In this document: positions 1 through 7,582 of the stretch, piece by piece | Numbering within the stretch: position 1 is the first letter of the stretch | Layout of the letters: each line of letters starts with the position of its first letter | Origin: Apopatosoma sp963618495 | Lineage (GTDB): Bacteria > Bacillota > Clostridia > Oscillospirales > CAG-272 | Assembly (NCBI GenBank): GCA_963618495.1 | Contig: CAVESF010000003.1 | Coordinates: forward strand, 1 to 64,000 | DNA: 64,000 bases | Reading direction: 5' to 3' | Notes under the pieces: model-generated | What the model was told of the DNA's origin: nothing | Databases searched by the model: none | Seen by the model: the letters and a program-made list of their open reading frames with translations, nothing else | Program-made: the position numbers and the translations under genes

Positions 1-16
1 ATATATATATATATAT
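1..16. repeat. AT dinucleotide tract
   Basis: Eight AT units run from the first base of the window. The tract may continue outside, so its true length is unknown. Between it and the terminator at 118 the sequence is AT-rich and shows no gene. Confidence 0.6.
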
Positions 17-117
17 CATAATTTTACCATATTTATTGATATAAGTCAATAGAAAATTTGATTTATTTTGAAAATTTCTACAAATATGTTCATGGAATGA
101 AAATACCGATATATAGC

Positions 118-150
118 AAACCCTCCCGGCACATTGTGCAGGGAGGGTTT
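118..150. terminator. Rho-independent terminator, probably bidirectional
   Basis: A perfect AAACCCTCCC/GGGAGGGTTT stem has an inner GCACA/TGTGC extension and is followed on the plus strand by TTTTTGC. It lies just past the stop of the minus-strand SGNH gene, so it can end that operon. Its better T tract faces the plus direction, suggesting that it also ends a gene left of the window. Confidence 0.8.
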
Positions 151-158
151 TTGCTTTA

Positions 159-1214
159 TTACAGAAATTCTTTTACTTTTTCGCCTATGGCTTTTGCCAT
201 ATAGAAGTAGCCCATGCCGTTCGGATGGCAATTGTCGGCGGTGCATTCCTCGCGTATATCCGGCGGGAATATCGCCGCGCCGTCCACAAGGCGGATATTC
301 TTATCGCCCTCGGCAAGTGCGCGGTTGTAATTATCAAAAATCAGTCGGCGCCGCGGCTCATTGCTTGTGACATCAGGTCTGTAATCAACCTTTGTGGCAA
401 AAATTATCGGCAGGTCGGGCTGTGCTTCGCGTATGCGCTTGTAGCCCGCATAATGCGTCTTTTCGAGATGCTCAAAAGTCGGCGCATTGTGGTCATAATC
501 ATAGACAAGCACGCTCATATCAAGCCCTGCGATATAATTTATCATGGCGTCCTCACCTTTTGCCGCACCTGCAAATCCGAGACTGACAAAATCGCAATCG
601 AGCATTCTCGATATCACGGCGGGATAAGCACCGCTTGCGAGCGTTGCACCCACACCGTGCACTATTGAAGAGCCGTAGAAAACAACGGGCTTCTTATATT
701 TATAATCATCAGGCGGGAGGATTTCCGAGCCCTCGCGCAGAGCGATATAAAGCCTGTCTATCTTTGCGAAAAGCGGCAGATAGAGCGTTATTTCTTTCAT
801 GCAGGGTTTGAGACGAACGCGCCCCTCGGCAAAACCGGTGCAGTCGCCGCCCTGATAGGTGAAGAAGATTCCGCCGAATTTCTGCATGCCGCCCTCTTTC
901 ACATAGAAATTGAAGCCGTGCTTTGCGAGCATGGACGACTGCGGCTGGCAGAAGGTATCTGCGGCGGCGATATTTGCCTGCACGATGATATAATCCGAAT
1001 CGGTTTTGAAACGGATTCTTCCGCCTGCCGTCATTGCGCCGAGATTTTCAAGGCTGATGCTTGTATTTTTTGCAACATCCTCGGGAATGCGCCTGTACGG
1101 CTCGCATAGTCCGTGCATTGAAAACGGTGCTTTCGACGCATCCAGATACACGGGATTGCCAATGGTCATCGTCTGTTTTTCCGGCTTGAGACCGATATCT
1201 TTTGTTACAACCAT
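159..1214 (-). CDS. SGNH/GDSL-type hydrolase with N-terminal beta domain
   Basis: This 351-residue protein is probably a carbohydrate esterase or a related SGNH hydrolase. The first 170 residues look like the beta-rich domain often found before SGNH domains. The hydrolase blocks follow: GSSIVHG at residues 181-187, with the likely nucleophile Ser183, a GFAG block II, and DNCHPNGMGY near the C terminus with the Asp-x-x-His pair. There is no signal peptide, so it is probably cytoplasmic. The start lies just after the fucosidase stop (GAGGAATAAAAAATG), and the SD overlaps the last fucosidase codons, so the two are translationally coupled. Acting together on an acylated fucosylated glycan is an inference; the substrate is unknown. 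Confidence 0.85.
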   Translation of the reverse strand: MVVTKDIGLKPEKQTMTIGNPVYLDASKAPFSMHGLCEPYRRIPEDVAKNTSISLENLGAMTAGGRIRFKTDSDYIIVQANIAAADTFCQPQSSMLAKHGFNFYVKEGGMQKFGGIFFTYQGGDCTGFAEGRVRLKPCMKEITLYLPLFAKIDRLYIALREGSEILPPDDYKYKKPVVFYGSSIVHGVGATLASGAYPAVISRMLDCDFVSLGFAGAAKGEDAMINYIAGLDMSVLVYDYDHNAPTFEHLEKTHYAGYKRIREAQPDLPIIFATKVDYRPDVTSNEPRRRLIFDNYNRALAEGDKNIRLVDGAAIFPPDIREECTADNCHPNGMGYFYMAKAIGEKVKEFL

Positions 1215-1217
1215 TTT

Positions 1218-2573
1218 TTATTCCTCAAAAATCCGGATGCTCTTTATCATCGGAACATCGCGCGAGCCTGTGATATAGATTCGTATGCTGTCCGTTTCTT
1301 TGCCGACAGGGCAAATCTTCTTGTGACCTATTGTCGTGTCGTCGGCAAAACGGAAGAAAACATTTTTGATATTCTTTGTGGAGAGAGAGAAGCTCGAGAT
1401 GCGCTGACCGTATGCGATATCTTCGCAAAGCTCGATATACGAGATTTTCTTCACGCCGTCAAAGGTTATATCGTAATATTTCTGCGTCTCGGAGGTCGAA
1501 ACTTCCTTGACATCGGCTTTCGGGAAGAGGTCTTTTTCATCGGAGAATGTTGTTTTTATCCAGTTTCCGAATTCGAGCAGACGTGCGACATCGTTTTCGT
1601 CAAATTTACCGTTCGGCATCGGCGGAATATTCAGATTCAGGCAGGTATTGTTACCGACGGAATTGAGATAAACCTGCTTCAGACGCTCGAGCGAATGAGC
1701 GCACTGCTCGGGATGATAGAACCAACCCGGACGGATTGAGGTATCGACTTCGGCAGGCGCAAAAACAGGCTTGCGCGAATAAATCATGGATTCGAAATCG
1801 CCTATTGTGCCATAGGTATTGAAAATATACTGCATTGTCCCGGGGACGGGAGAAGCGGTCTGCGGTGCTGCCTGAAGCCTGTGGCAGAGCTCGTAGGGAA
1901 CAACAGCCCATTCCGCATGGCGGCGGGAACCGCTTTCGTTTCCTATCCAGCGCACATCGGGGCTGTGGTCATTGTATATGACGGCATTCGGCTGATATTT
2001 GCGGATAAGCTCGAAATAGCCGTCGAAATCGTATTCCTGACGCTTGCCGGTAGCAGTTTCGCCGTTTGCCTCGTCAAACCAGACCTCGAAAACTTCGCCG
2101 TAACCCGTCAGCAGTTCGGTCAGCTGTGCCTTGAAGAAATCGTTGTATTTATCCGTGCCGTAGTACTTTGAATTTCTGTCCCACGGAGAGAGGTAAAAGC
2201 CGAATTTTATCCCAACCTTGCGGCAGGCATCGGACAGCTCGCGTACAACATCGCCCTTGCCGTTTTTGTAAGGGGAATTTTTTATGGAATGTTCGGTGGT
2301 TTTTGTCTGCCAGAGGCAGAAACCGTCATGATGCTTGGCTGTGATGATGGCACCCTTGAGTCCCGCCGCCTTTATGGCGCGTGCCCAACCCTCGCAGTCA
2401 AGCTCGGTGGGATTGAATATGGCGGGGTTTTCCGTGCCGTCGCCCCATTCTTTTCCCGTGTATGTATTCGGGCTGAAGTGGATGAATGCGTACATTTCCA
2501 TATCAAACCAGCGCAGTTGGTTTTCATTCGGGCATACATTGCCCAGTTGCTTCATATATTCCTTGATTTCCAT
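1218..2573 (-). CDS. Alpha-L-fucosidase, GH29
   Basis: This enzyme removes L-fucose from glycans by a retaining mechanism. It is about 451 residues and starts with the family's barrel motifs: FIHFSPNTY near residue 31, the KHHDGFCLW substrate-site signature at 80-88, and WFDE at 165-168, where Asp167 is the expected nucleophile. A beta-sandwich-like tail follows. The start was placed at MEIKEY because GGAGG lies five bases upstream; an in-frame ATG nine codons earlier has no such site. No signal peptide is visible, so it probably acts on imported oligosaccharides. It is the first gene of a two-gene operon with the SGNH hydrolase. Confidence 0.93.
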   Translation of the reverse strand: MEIKEYMKQLGNVCPNENQLRWFDMEMYAFIHFSPNTYTGKEWGDGTENPAIFNPTELDCEGWARAIKAAGLKGAIITAKHHDGFCLWQTKTTEHSIKNSPYKNGKGDVVRELSDACRKVGIKFGFYLSPWDRNSKYYGTDKYNDFFKAQLTELLTGYGEVFEVWFDEANGETATGKRQEYDFDGYFELIRKYQPNAVIYNDHSPDVRWIGNESGSRRHAEWAVVPYELCHRLQAAPQTASPVPGTMQYIFNTYGTIGDFESMIYSRKPVFAPAEVDTSIRPGWFYHPEQCAHSLERLKQVYLNSVGNNTCLNLNIPPMPNGKFDENDVARLLEFGNWIKTTFSDEKDLFPKADVKEVSTSETQKYYDITFDGVKKISYIELCEDIAYGQRISSFSLSTKNIKNVFFRFADDTTIGHKKICPVGKETDSIRIYITGSRDVPMIKSIRIFEE

Positions 2574-2614
2574 TTGTTCCTCCGAGAGAGAATTTTGCAA
2601 AATATGCGAGATAA

Positions 2615-2643
2615 ATATACCATAAAAAAGGGCTGCTTGTCAA
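2615..2643 (-). promoter_or_regulatory. Promoter for the fucosidase operon
   Basis: On the minus strand TTGACA is followed after 17 bases by GTATAT, about 40 bases upstream of the fucosidase start. The -35 is perfect; the -10 is weak. Confidence 0.6.
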
Positions 2644-2718
2644 TAGCTATCGACATATTGCTGTATAAATCTGTTATCATTTCGCGTGGGGAAAATTTCA
2701 TGTATTTTAAAAATGCTA

Positions 2719-2747
2719 TTGACAAAAGAAACCAGTGGTAGTATAAT
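2719..2747 (+). promoter_or_regulatory. Consensus sigma-A promoter for the Xre operon
   Basis: TTGACA (2719-2724), a 17-base spacer and TATAAT (2742-2747) match the consensus exactly. The palindrome at 2751-2774 begins three bases after the -10. Confidence 0.9.
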
Positions 2748-2750
2748 TGA

Positions 2751-2774
2751 AAATGACAAAGATATTTGTCATTT
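2751..2774. promoter_or_regulatory. Palindromic operator, probable autoregulation site
   Basis: Two perfect 10-base arms, AAATGACAAA and TTTGTCATTT, are separated by GATA and cover the expected transcription start. A further TGTCAT half-site lies at 2788-2793. The position suits repression by the Xre protein encoded immediately downstream; that assignment is inferred. Confidence 0.7.
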
Positions 2775-2804
2775 AGACAAGTATTTATGTCATCGGAGGT
2801 GCTT

Positions 2805-3023
2805 ATGGTACTGCGAAATCGACTAAAGGAACGCAGAGCCGCACTGAATGTCAATCAGCAGGAGATGGGACGCCTGTGCGGCGTATCGAGGCAGACAATC
2901 AGCCTGATAGAGCGAGGCGACTATTCGCCGTCTGTCACACTTGCTTTGACGATTGCTAGAATATGCGGTGTCACTGTGGAAGAAATTTTTTACCTGCAGG
3001 AGGAAACGGAAAATGAAAAATGA
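2805..3023 (+). CDS. Small Xre-family transcriptional regulator
   Basis: This 72-residue protein is essentially a single Cro/cI helix-turn-helix. The recognition helix lies around GVSRQTISLIERGDYSPS, typical of the short regulators found with DUF3169 membrane proteins. ATG at 2805 follows GGAGG at 2795-2799. It overlaps the next gene by 11 bases, so the two are coupled. The preceding palindrome points to autoregulation of the whole operon. Confidence 0.9.
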   Translation: MVLRNRLKERRAALNVNQQEMGRLCGVSRQTISLIERGDYSPSVTLALTIARICGVTVEEIFYLQEETENEK

Positions 3024-3804
3024 TGAAATCAGTCAGGCAAACCGCAAGGCTCTGCCGAAATTTATTATGTCTATGACGATATTCATGCTGGTCGGCGGCA
3101 CGGTAGGGTATCTCTCCGCGAGATACGGGCTTGACAGGCTGACGGGCGGGATAAAAAGCGCAGGCGAATTTTTCGGAGCGTATATTGCGCCGTGGCTTAT
3201 GCTCGCGATAGCTGTCATTATGCCGATAGTTTGCGGTGCAATCTATCGGAGCGCAAAAAGAATGATTGGCTCATGGGACGGAGAGGACGAAGATACCTAC
3301 GGGATAATCGACAGAAAAATTTCACTTGCCGGATGGCTTTCGGGTTCGGCGCTTATAGTTTCCGATTTTCTTATGGCGGCGTCATATTCAAAGGGCTTTG
3401 AAATATTCGAAAGCACGAAAACTACTGCACTTTTCTTTGTTGCGATTGTCTCTGTTTTTGCCGTTATAATTGAAATGATGATTATCGGACAGAAATGCGT
3501 GGACTTCGCAAAGAGAATGAATCCGGAGAAAAAGGCTTCTTTCTATGATGCGAAATTCTCAAAGAAGTGGATGGACACCTGCGATGAAGCCGAGAAAATC
3601 ATGATAGGAAAATGCGCATTCAAAGCATATTCCGCCACAAATAAGGTGTGTGCAATCTCGACAGGAGTGCTTACAATCTGCGCTTTGATTTTCAATATCG
3701 GCTTTTTGCCATCGCTTGCCGCGTGTCTCGTCTGGATTGTAAATTCGTCGGTATATTGCATCGAAGCGATGAAATATTCGAAAGCGGGAAACAAAATTTC
3801 CTGA
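3013..3804 (+). CDS. DUF3169-family membrane protein
   Basis: This 263-residue integral membrane protein has hydrophobic segments near residues 18-40, 58-80, 108-125, 135-155 and 213-245. Its layout and partner match DUF3169, a Firmicutes family of unknown function usually encoded beside a short Xre regulator. The start at 3013 has AGGAGGAAACGGAAA immediately upstream. The stretch of charged residues between the fourth and fifth segments is probably cytoplasmic. No enzymatic motif is visible. Confidence 0.8.
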   Translation: MKNDEISQANRKALPKFIMSMTIFMLVGGTVGYLSARYGLDRLTGGIKSAGEFFGAYIAPWLMLAIAVIMPIVCGAIYRSAKRMIGSWDGEDEDTYGIIDRKISLAGWLSGSALIVSDFLMAASYSKGFEIFESTKTTALFFVAIVSVFAVIIEMMIIGQKCVDFAKRMNPEKKASFYDAKFSKKWMDTCDEAEKIMIGKCAFKAYSATNKVCAISTGVLTICALIFNIGFLPSLAACLVWIVNSSVYCIEAMKYSKAGNKIS

Positions 3805-3830
3805 GAAATCCGAGGTAATTGGAGGAGAAA

Positions 3831-4181
3831 ATGAACGGCAGTTATATTGCGGTGTTTGTCCTTATTTTTGTTGTGATTATTCCTTGGATAAATCGGCAAA
3901 AAAGGCTGGCAGTGATAAAACATATTAAAAACAGAAAAAAATATAACAAGGAGAATAACGCTATGAAAGAATTGGCAAAGCAATTTATCGGAAAAGAGTG
4001 CATCATTTACACGGTGACAGGTACGGATTCGGTTATAAAAGGAACCGTCAAAGAGGTAACTGACGGCGGTATTGTTGTGGAAAAGAAGGACAGCACAGAG
4101 GCAGTCAATCTGGAATATGTCACGCGCATCCGCGAATGGCCGCGCAATGCAAAGGGAAAAAAGAAGCAGATTTTCGATTGA
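3831..4181 (+). CDS. Small membrane-anchored protein, DUF6897-like
   Basis: This 116-residue protein has an N-terminal transmembrane segment (about residues 4-20), a basic linker, and a soluble domain beginning MKELAKQFIGKECIIYTV that resembles small Sm-like or DUF6897-type domains. The start at 3831 follows GGAGG; an internal ATG with AAGGAG upstream could also produce the soluble domain alone. It lies 26 bases after the DUF3169 gene and probably belongs to that operon. The function is unknown. Confidence 0.65.
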   Translation: MNGSYIAVFVLIFVVIIPWINRQKRLAVIKHIKNRKKYNKENNAMKELAKQFIGKECIIYTVTGTDSVIKGTVKEVTDGGIVVEKKDSTEAVNLEYVTRIREWPRNAKGKKKQIFD

Positions 4182-4209
4182 TGAATAAATTTTGTTAAGT
4201 AATAAAATC

Positions 4210-4262
4210 AGCGCAAAACCCGCTTTTCAGGTATCTCATATCTGCAAAGCGGGTTTTGCGCT
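4210..4262. terminator. Bidirectional terminator between convergent genes
   Basis: A perfect 17-base inverted repeat (AGCGCAAAACCCGCTTT and its complement) encloses a 19-base loop. It sits between the convergent ends at 4181 and 4278. Confidence 0.8.
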
Positions 4263-4277
4263 GTATCGGTCTTTTTA

Positions 4278-5162
4278 TTATTGAAATTCATCCTCATGCG
4301 AGCGGAAAAAATCACGGTAGACGCGGACATTCGGAAGCTCTGTCCAGCGCTTTTCGCAAACAGGACGGGCATCGAGGTCGTATATTTTCGCGCCTTTCAT
4401 CGAGAGGATGAAAGGGCTGTGCGTCGCGATGATGAACTGACAGCCGTAAAAGCGCGCCGAATCCTCGAGAAACCGCGCAAGCTCAAGCTGAAATTCGGCA
4501 GAGAGGCTGTTTTCCGGCTCGTCGAGCAGATAAAGCGCATCTTCCTTTATCTCGCTCGTGAAATAGCGGAAAGCACTCTCACCGTTGGATTTTTCGGTCA
4601 CATTCTGCGGCAGGCGGCACTTGGTGTATTTGTTTTTTGTCGTGTGCCGCGCTTCGTTCCGGCGGCGAAGCTCATCGTATTCCGATAAATCACGCATGAG
4701 AAATGACGGCTCATGCGGGTCATTCAGCTTTTCGTATTCGCTGAAAATCTCCTCGCGACGCCTGTCCACGCCATCGTTTATCGCGCGCGTATCGAGCAGA
4801 AAATCGAAAACCTCATCGCTCGTTATGATGCGGCTTCCACTCGGCAGGTAGCCGCGCGTAAGCCCGTATCTGCAATATGAGAGATACTCCTCAAAATACG
4901 GCGTGCGGTTGAATGGCGCCTTGCGGACTAGCCCCAGCTTTTCCGCCACGATATTGAGAAATGTCGATTTTCCTGAGCCGTTTCCGCCGTAAAAAACGGT
5001 TATCGGCGCAAATTCCGCATGGGAGAAATATTTTTCGGGGAAAATCTTGAAAGGGTAGACGCTCTCGGCAAAGCAGGTCATTTCCACCTTATAATTAAAT
5101 GAAAGCACATATTCCGCTTCATCACGCTCGGAGGCGGGGTCAAAATAATCGAGAAATGTCAT
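4278..5162 (-). CDS. AAA ATPase of the COG3910 type
   Basis: This 294-residue SMC/ABC-like ATPase has Walker A GGNGSGKST at residues 59-67, a signature-like NGES at 193-196, Walker B LYLLDEPE at 210-217 and a switch histidine in IIATHSP. It has no transmembrane part, so it is a soluble single-protein ATPase; the substrate is unknown. The start is the ATG that overlaps the repressor stop as ATGA; the reading frame extends further upstream but without a ribosome site. Coupling to a LexA-like repressor suggests stress-induced or phage-like control, which is an inference. Confidence 0.85.
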   Translation of the reverse strand: MTFLDYFDPASERDEAEYVLSFNYKVEMTCFAESVYPFKIFPEKYFSHAEFAPITVFYGGNGSGKSTFLNIVAEKLGLVRKAPFNRTPYFEEYLSYCRYGLTRGYLPSGSRIITSDEVFDFLLDTRAINDGVDRRREEIFSEYEKLNDPHEPSFLMRDLSEYDELRRRNEARHTTKNKYTKCRLPQNVTEKSNGESAFRYFTSEIKEDALYLLDEPENSLSAEFQLELARFLEDSARFYGCQFIIATHSPFILSMKGAKIYDLDARPVCEKRWTELPNVRVYRDFFRSHEDEFQ

Positions 5163-5908
5163 TTTTTCAGCTTGCCTATGACCTTGCCGAAGCATGTGAC
5201 GTTCACGGCAGTGTCGAGGGGAATGTCGCTGTAGTCGGGATTTAATGAGATGAGCCTGTTTCCTCCGTACTGCTTGAAGTAGCTTTCGCCATCCACGGCG
5301 AAGATGCCGAGTTCGCCTATCTCGATATTTTTGCGGTCGGCAACGAGTAGAATATCTCCGTCGCTGTATTTTGGCATCATGCTGTTTCCGCGAACCTTTA
5401 TTGCGAAATCCGCCATGTCTGTTGTCGGGTTGCTGTATACGGAAATATTCGTGTAGTCGCTGTCGGCAAGGTAGGATCCGGTGCCGGCGGAGGCGGCTGT
5501 GGAATAGAGACGGAGAGTGCGTATTTTGCGCGCCGCCTCGAGGATGTCGCTCTTCTGCGGCTCGGAACCGCGCTTCGCCGCGGCTTCCTTTGCCTTTTGC
5601 AGGCGGATGTATTCCTTATTTATAATATAGTCGGCGGTTTCCTTGCCGCTCGCATCAAGTTCGGAATATTTGCGCATGATATCGGGCAGGGAAGCACCGC
5701 CGCTGTATGAAGCTGCGCCGAGGAGCTCGTCCAGCGAGCAGGAAAACGCACCCGAAAGCGCAGTCAGCGTAGAGAGTTTCGGGTCGGTCGTCGCGCCCGA
5801 AAGCAGCTTATTGAGCGTGCCGAGAGATATCCCCGAGAGCTCAGAGAGACTTTCATTTGTGAGTTTTCTTTCCTTTTTTATTTTCTTTATGCTCTCAAGC
5901 CATTCCAT
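5159..5908 (-). CDS. LexA/cI-like self-cleaving repressor (Xre + peptidase S24)
   Basis: This 249-residue repressor has an N-terminal Xre helix-turn-helix (about residues 5-60), a linker, and a C-terminal S24 domain. The autocleavage Ala141-Gly142 pair, the nucleophile Ser176 in GNSMMPKYSDGD and the general base Lys212 in SYFKQ are all present, so RecA-stimulated self-cleavage is expected. It is too divergent at the N terminus to be LexA itself. It overlaps the downstream AAA ATPase by ATGA. Likely targets are the repeated 16-mers in the divergent promoter region at 6029 and 6113. Confidence 0.9.
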   Translation of the reverse strand: MEWLESIKKIKKERKLTNESLSELSGISLGTLNKLLSGATTDPKLSTLTALSGAFSCSLDELLGAASYSGGASLPDIMRKYSELDASGKETADYIINKEYIRLQKAKEAAAKRGSEPQKSDILEAARKIRTLRLYSTAASAGTGSYLADSDYTNISVYSNPTTDMADFAIKVRGNSMMPKYSDGDILLVADRKNIEIGELGIFAVDGESYFKQYGGNRLISLNPDYSDIPLDTAVNVTCFGKVIGKLKK

Positions 5909-5981
5909 ATCAAAAACCTCCGATTTTATTATAAAGAGAAATATTCCGCCTGTTTATTTCATATTATATTATTGCAAGTAT

Positions 5982-6010
5982 ATTCTATCACAAAATTTCG
6001 GTTTTGTAAA
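5982..6010 (-). promoter_or_regulatory. Promoter for the repressor-ATPase operon
   Basis: On the minus strand TTTACA, a 17-base spacer and TAGAAT lie about 75 bases upstream of the repressor start. The 6029-6044 repeat sits just upstream of its -35. Confidence 0.55.
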
Positions 6011-6028
6011 GAGGTTTTTGAAAATAAT

Positions 6029-6044
6029 TTATATTTAACGGTAA
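6029..6044. promoter_or_regulatory. Copy 1 of a 16-bp repeat, candidate operator
   Basis: TTATATTTAACGGTAA is identical to the copy at 6113-6128. Together the copies flank the divergent promoters of the repressor operon and the small membrane gene. Confidence 0.55.
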
Positions 6045-6072
6045 AAATCTTGAAGAAAATTATAAAAAACTA

Positions 6073-6101
6073 TTGACAAAACGCGAAATGCGTAGTATAA
6101 T
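6073..6101 (+). promoter_or_regulatory. Consensus promoter for the small membrane gene
   Basis: TTGACA (6073-6078), a 17-base spacer and TATAAT (6096-6101) match the consensus exactly. Such a strong promoter with an operator-like repeat just downstream is typical of a tightly repressed gene. Confidence 0.85.
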
Positions 6102-6112
6102 CAAACTGTAAA

Positions 6113-6128
6113 TTATATTTAACGGTAA
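6113..6128. promoter_or_regulatory. Copy 2 of a 16-bp repeat, candidate operator
   Basis: This identical copy of TTATATTTAACGGTAA lies 12 bases after the -10 of the plus-strand promoter, where a bound repressor would block initiation or early elongation. Confidence 0.6.
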
Positions 6129-6161
6129 TTTTTATATATGAATATAAATTCGGAGGGCGAA

Positions 6162-6476
6162 ATGATTACTGAAAGCGGATTTGAAATAATAGGCGGTTGC
6201 AAGGTGTACGAATACGAGGTGGCTTGCCCGGATTATGCGAAGAAGAAAAAGGCGGGTGGCTTTTTTGCCGCGGTGCTCGCGCTTTTTTCCGCGTTTTTCG
6301 CCTTTATCGGAAATACGCTTTGCGCATTCGCCGCAGGCGCGGTGACGTTCGGGAAAAAGGCTCGTTTTGCCGCAGGTAAAAAGAATCTTGCGCATGTATT
6401 TGTGGGATTCGGAATCTTCGTTCTGTGTGCCGCATGCACTCTTGCGGGAGTAGGTCTTGCCGCTCTGCTGATGTGA
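6162..6476 (+). CDS. Small two-segment membrane protein of unknown function
   Basis: This 104-residue protein has a charged N terminus ending PDYAKKKK, then hydrophobic segments at about residues 33-58 and 80-104. The start at 6162 follows CGGAGGG. The C terminus ends inside the second segment. I do not recognise the family. Its strong promoter faces the LexA-like repressor and carries a repeat shared with that operon's promoter, so it is the most likely regulated target. Holin-like or stress-membrane roles are possible but unproven. Confidence 0.7.
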   Translation: MITESGFEIIGGCKVYEYEVACPDYAKKKKAGGFFAAVLALFSAFFAFIGNTLCAFAAGAVTFGKKARFAAGKKNLAHVFVGFGIFVLCAACTLAGVGLAALLM

Positions 6477-6614
6477 CTGAAGCTTCGGCATGCACGAAGC
6501 GGAAAACAAAATCCAAGTCAAAAATACCGATTTTGCTTTAAATCGTAGATTGATACCTCATATATAATCGTATCTGTATAAATCTCATCTGACGAAAAAT
6601 ATCTCCCCTGATGC

Positions 6615-6650
6615 AAATCCCCTGCCGAAGTGGTCATCGGCAGGGGATTT
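6615..6650 (-). terminator. Hairpin ending the Nudix-glycosylase gene
   Basis: A perfect 14-base stem (AAATCCCCTGCCGA and complement) with an 8-base loop lies 26 bases past the stop. The T tract is short on the minus strand, so efficiency is uncertain. Confidence 0.6.
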
Positions 6651-6675
6651 GGCAGACAGGATGATAGTGTGATAC

Positions 6676-7575
6676 TTATTTCAGGATAGCTTTCCATTCC
6701 GCAGTCAGCTTCCCGAGCGAAACTGAGGCGTTGGCGGGGCTTGTGGACGGAAGCTTCAGTGCGGGAATGCCTGTTTTCGGCAGAAGAAATTTGTCATAGA
6801 GGCGTGAAGCGGTGCCGCCGTTTGTGAAAATGTGCGTTACATTGCTTTTTGCCAGTATTTCCGAGAGGTCATTCGGCACGGCATGCTTTATCGAGCTGTC
6901 AGAAGAGCCGCTTATCTCGCACGAAGCGATGACATCCCAGAGGGCGATGCCGTGACGCAAGAGAATGGCGCGCTTTTCGTCGACGCTCTCGGGGACATTT
7001 TCATCGAGGACTGAGGCAAGTACGCGCCAGAAGCGGTTTTGCGGATGCGCATAGAAAAATTCCGCCTCACGCGATTTTACTGACGGGAAACTGCCGAGGA
7101 TGAGAATGCGCGAATTTCCATCCCATACGGGCGCGATGTTATGTACGGCATGTTCGCTTGCGGGGCAGACGGCACCGCTTGCCATAAGATGCGCGTAATT
7201 TACCATTAGATAGATATTGCCCATTCCCGCAAAGCGTGAATTATCCGTAAAATCCGAATCCGTCGGAATCCATTCGAGCCTGTTTTCTATTCCGAAAACG
7301 GGTTTTTCGTTTTTCAGTGTGCCGCTCCAGAATTCGAGAAGCAAATCTTCTTCGCAATATGTGAGGTCTATGAGATGGGAGATGCTTATATCTTCGCGAC
7401 TAATGGCAGTTTCTTCAAAAAGCTCGCGATATGCCGCTGCTTCGCTCCCTTCTCCCTCTTCAATGCTTCCTCCGACAAAATTCAGCTTACCCTTGTGCGG
7501 TGCTTTTCTCCGCAGGCACATGAGGATTTTACTTCTGTCAGGCGAAAAAACGAGTATCAGATTATATTTTTTCAT
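6676..7575 (-). CDS. Nudix hydrolase fused to DNA-deoxyinosine glycosylase
   Basis: This 299-residue protein has two domains. Residues 1-135 are a Nudix domain; its box runs from Gly36 to about 58 with Glu42 and REL-x-EE (50-55), and the usual Gly after EE is Ala. Residues about 145-299 match the HDG branch of uracil-DNA-glycosylases, with LILGSFPSVKSREAEFFY and HPQNRFW. The first would hydrolyse a damaged or modified nucleotide; the second would remove deaminated adenine (hypoxanthine) from DNA. The start is MKKYNL, the first in-frame ATG that does not run into the AraC gene; its SD is weak (GAAAGTGAG). The glycosylase normally occurs alone at about 165 residues. Confidence 0.88.
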   Translation of the reverse strand: MKKYNLILVFSPDRSKILMCLRRKAPHKGKLNFVGGSIEEGEGSEAAAYRELFEETAISREDISISHLIDLTYCEEDLLLEFWSGTLKNEKPVFGIENRLEWIPTDSDFTDNSRFAGMGNIYLMVNYAHLMASGAVCPASEHAVHNIAPVWDGNSRILILGSFPSVKSREAEFFYAHPQNRFWRVLASVLDENVPESVDEKRAILLRHGIALWDVIASCEISGSSDSSIKHAVPNDLSEILAKSNVTHIFTNGGTASRLYDKFLLPKTGIPALKLPSTSPANASVSLGKLTAEWKAILK

Positions 7576-7582
7576 ATCGCGC

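Noticed and set aside
5159..6476. Prophage or integrative element around the LexA-like repressor
   Set aside because: There is no integrase, replication or structural phage gene, and no att-like repeat is visible.
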